DNA of 7,504 nucleotides from Bacillota bacterium (GTDB taxonomy: Bacteria; Bacillota; Bacilli; Thermoactinomycetales; DSM-44946): the NCBI GenBank assembly GCA_021793745.1, contig JAJYSD010000046.1:1-7504 (forward strand), in the 5' to 3' direction. A program made the translations under genes and the position numbers. The notes under the pieces were generated by a model. It ran no database searches, was not told where the DNA came from, and saw nothing but the letters and a program-made list of their open reading frames with translations. Numbering within the stretch: position 1 is the first letter of the stretch; each line of letters opens with the position of its first letter. Positions 6,584 through 7,504 of the stretch are shown in pieces.

Positions 6584-6620
6584 GGCCGTCACCTCGGCAC
6601 CGGAGGCCTTACAGTACCCC

Positions 6621-6649
6621 ATCTTATAGAAACGGAAGGCGAGTGTCAA
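6621..6649 (-). promoter_or_regulatory. Sigma-A promoter of the ylxM-ffh operon
   Basis: A perfect -35 TTGACA (6644-6649) is spaced by exactly 17 nt from a -10 TAAGAT (6621-6626). The start of transcription should be about 6614, leaving a short leader of about 30 nt before the ylxM ATG. It lies directly downstream of the terminator of the preceding gene, so the ylxM-ffh operon has its own strong vegetative promoter and does not depend on ftsY transcription. This is the best promoter match in the window. Confidence 0.85.
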
Positions 6650-6660
6650 GTGATTTTCCT

Positions 6661-6697
6661 TGAAAGATAAAACCCCTGAATGAAAGGAATTCAGAGG
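6661..6697 (-). terminator. Rho-independent terminator after the orphan gene
   Basis: In the minus-strand transcript CCTCTGAAT pairs with ATTCAGGGG (9 bp including one G-U pair) around a 7-nt loop, and TTTTATCTTTC follows. The hairpin begins about 33 nt after the stop codon of the 165-aa gene and ends just before the -35 of the ylxM promoter. It cleanly separates the two units. Confidence 0.75.
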
Positions 6698-6730
6698 GCC
6701 CTGGTTTTAGCCCGATCTTGCACGACTTCT

Positions 6731-7228
6731 TCAATCCCCCCGGATGTGTCCCTTCCGGATGAGCCGCCTCTTCAATTCTAAACAATCGTGATACTCTTTT
6801 TTGTTCCACCTAAATGCTCGGAACATCCCTTCATAAAATTGGAGGGCCCCATCGATCAATGTCGCAAGCAGCTCCCCCTTGGGCAACAACCAGCCTTCGT
6901 CATTCACCTTCAATAAAACGAAGCGGGGCGTCGTCCGCTTCAGGCATATCGAAACGGGCGACGACCAAATGCCCGCGCAGCCGCATCCCTTTTCCGCAAA
7001 GGAATTTATGGCATCCACCAGCTCCTGCCAGGTGAAGTGGATCCAATCCCCCAGACGATCGTCCAATATCGGTGCCCCGTAATAGGAGAGATCAATATGC
7101 CCTTCCAAGTCCTCCAGGCTCATATCGGGTCCTGCTCTTTTCAAAGCATCGATATCATCCATCGGGATTTCCGAAGTCCCTTGTTTCGGACCGCATGGGA
7201 CATAAATGTACGTTTTGATTTGAAACAT
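6731..7228 (-). CDS. Uncharacterised 165-aa protein, orphan between ftsY and ylxM
   Basis: I do not recognise this protein. The ATG at 7228 is chosen because GGGGAGG lies 5 nt upstream and the protein then begins with a plausible beta strand (M-F-Q-I-K-T-Y-I-Y-V). In-frame ATG (7246) and GTG (7264) codons further upstream are less well supported. It appears soluble, with no signal peptide or membrane segment. Visible traits are an acidic N-terminal half, a segment I-L-D-D-R-L-G-D-W-I-H-F-T-W-Q-E-L near 67-83, a cysteine cluster C-G-C about residue 94, a hydrophobic strand F-V-L-L-K-V about 113-118, and a very basic C-terminus. The last stretch (R-R-L-I-R-K-G-H-I-R) might bind nucleic acid or simply be surface charge. 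GC is near 51% by hand count, against about 62% in ffh. It is bounded by terminators on both sides. Its overall style recalls small immunity-like proteins, but this is a guess. Confidence 0.75.
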   Translation of the reverse strand: MFQIKTYIYVPCGPKQGTSEIPMDDIDALKRAGPDMSLEDLEGHIDLSYYGAPILDDRLGDWIHFTWQELVDAINSFAEKGCGCAGIWSSPVSICLKRTTPRFVLLKVNDEGWLLPKGELLATLIDGALQFYEGMFRAFRWNKKEYHDCLELKRRLIRKGHIRGD

Positions 7229-7379
7229 CGATGCCTCCCCTTCCATGCCGGGGGTTTCGTCCACTCACCGCATCTTGAATTGAACCGGGAAAATGCTCTG
7301 CAAAGCGGAATCCACGCGATCATCCAGTTTGTATGGCACCTCCATTCTTCTACATCCCGGATCTTCCCACGCACTGCGG
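7229..7379 (-). other. Spacer upstream of the orphan gene; no clear promoter
   Basis: This 151-nt stretch separates the ftsY terminator from the orphan gene. I found no hexamer pair with proper spacing that would make a convincing sigma-A promoter. It does contain a 26-codon reading frame (ATG at 7343-7345, TGA at 7265-7267) in the same frame as the orphan gene, but without a good ribosome-binding site. It could be non-coding leader, a degraded gene end, or chance. Expression of the orphan may rely on terminator read-through or on a promoter I cannot recognise. Confidence 0.4.
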
Positions 7380-7412
7380 AAAAAACAGGCTGTCGAGGAC
7401 CTCGACAGCCTG
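7380..7412 (-). terminator. Rho-independent terminator after ftsY
   Basis: CAGGCTGTCGAGG and CCTCGACAGCCTG are perfect 13-nt inverted arms around one central base (7386-7412), folding as a GC-rich stem of about 12 bp. Six T residues follow directly on the minus strand (7380-7385). The structure starts 13 nt after the ftsY stop codon. This is a textbook intrinsic terminator. Confidence 0.93.
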
Positions 7413-7425
7413 AAGCGTTCAGCCA

Positions 7426-7504
7426 TCACTCTCCCTGCTCCTCTTCCTCCCGGATCGAATCGGCGAAAAGGGCGTGGACAAACTGGTCCGGGTCGAAGGG
7501 CACG
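7426..7504 (-). CDS. ftsY: Signal recognition particle receptor FtsY, C-terminal end (cut by window edge)
   Basis: Only the last 25 codons and the TGA stop are present. The frame reads V-P-F-D-P-D-Q-F-V-H-A-L-F-A-D followed by an acidic tail E-E-E-E-Q-G-E. The P-F-D-P-x-x-F-V-x-A-L-F ending is the standard C-terminus of the FtsY GTPase domain, where the final helix packs against the core. FtsY is the membrane-associated SRP receptor that pairs with Ffh. The position upstream of ylxM and ffh supports the call. The acidic tail runs about ten residues beyond the usual end of the core, which is unremarkable. No catalytic motif can be checked in this fragment. Confidence 0.9.
   Translation of the reverse strand, partial: VPFDPDQFVHALFADSIREEEEQGE

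Noticed and set aside
6624..6809. 61-codon minus-strand frame spanning the orphan 3' end and the ylxM promoter
   Set aside because: It covers a terminator and the -35/-10 region and has no family-like features; it is a chance frame.
7141..7374. 77-codon minus-strand frame upstream of and overlapping the orphan gene
   Set aside because: It overlaps the orphan in another frame, lacks a good ribosome-binding site, and its R/W/S/C-rich sequence looks like an out-of-frame reading.
7424..7426. ATG overlapping the ftsY stop (TGATG) as the start of a coupled 53-aa gene
   Set aside because: The frame would be translated through the ftsY terminator hairpin, which would normally end the mRNA; kept only as part of a finding, not as a gene.
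1..7504. CRISPR array, transposon ends, tRNA, rRNA or SRP RNA genes
   Set aside because: No spaced direct repeats, transposase-like frames or recognisable structural RNA sequences were found by eye in either strand.

Overview
This window is a conserved housekeeping segment of a low-G+C-lineage (Firmicutes, class Bacilli) chromosome, although its own base composition is GC-rich (about 62% in the stretches of ffh I counted by hand). All supported genes lie on the minus strand. The order ftsY - (extra gene) - ylxM - ffh - rpsP - khpA - rimM - trmD - rplS - lepB - rbgA - rnhB - yraN matches the SRP/ribosome-maturation cluster of Bacillales. The high GC and the protein details would fit a Thermoactinomycetaceae-like or other GC-rich, possibly thermophilic bacillus. 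That placement is inference from memory of the families, not from a search.

Reading in the direction of transcription (right to left): the last 25 codons of ftsY enter at the right edge and end at a textbook terminator (7380-7412). An unrecognised 165-aa protein gene (6731-7228) follows, lower in GC than its neighbours and closed by its own terminator (6661-6697). A near-consensus sigma-A promoter (TTGACA-17-TAAGAT, 6621-6649) then starts the main operon: ylxM and ffh (signal recognition particle), rpsP (S16), khpA (small KH RNA-binding protein), rimM (30S maturation), trmD (tRNA m1G37 methyltransferase) and rplS (L19). rplS also has its own extended -10 promoter overlapping the trmD stop codon, a short structured leader, and a strong terminator after it (2455-2481).

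The last unit, lepB - rbgA - rnhB - yraN, is tightly packed: a 14-nt gap, a 32-nt overlap and a GTGA stop/start overlap. It encodes type I signal peptidase, the 50S-assembly GTPase RbgA, RNase HII and a YraN/UPF0102 nuclease-like protein cut by the left edge. No convincing promoter for this unit was found.

The genes serve three linked jobs: membrane targeting and export (FtsY, YlxM, Ffh, LepB), ribosome and tRNA maturation (S16, KhpA, RimM, TrmD, L19, RbgA), and nucleic-acid maintenance (RnhB, YraN). I see no mobile element, CRISPR, tRNA, rRNA or obvious novel system. The points most worth a second look are the orphan gene wedged between ftsY and ylxM, an altered G4 motif in RbgA, the rplS promoter/leader, and a strong non-terminator hairpin between khpA and rimM.
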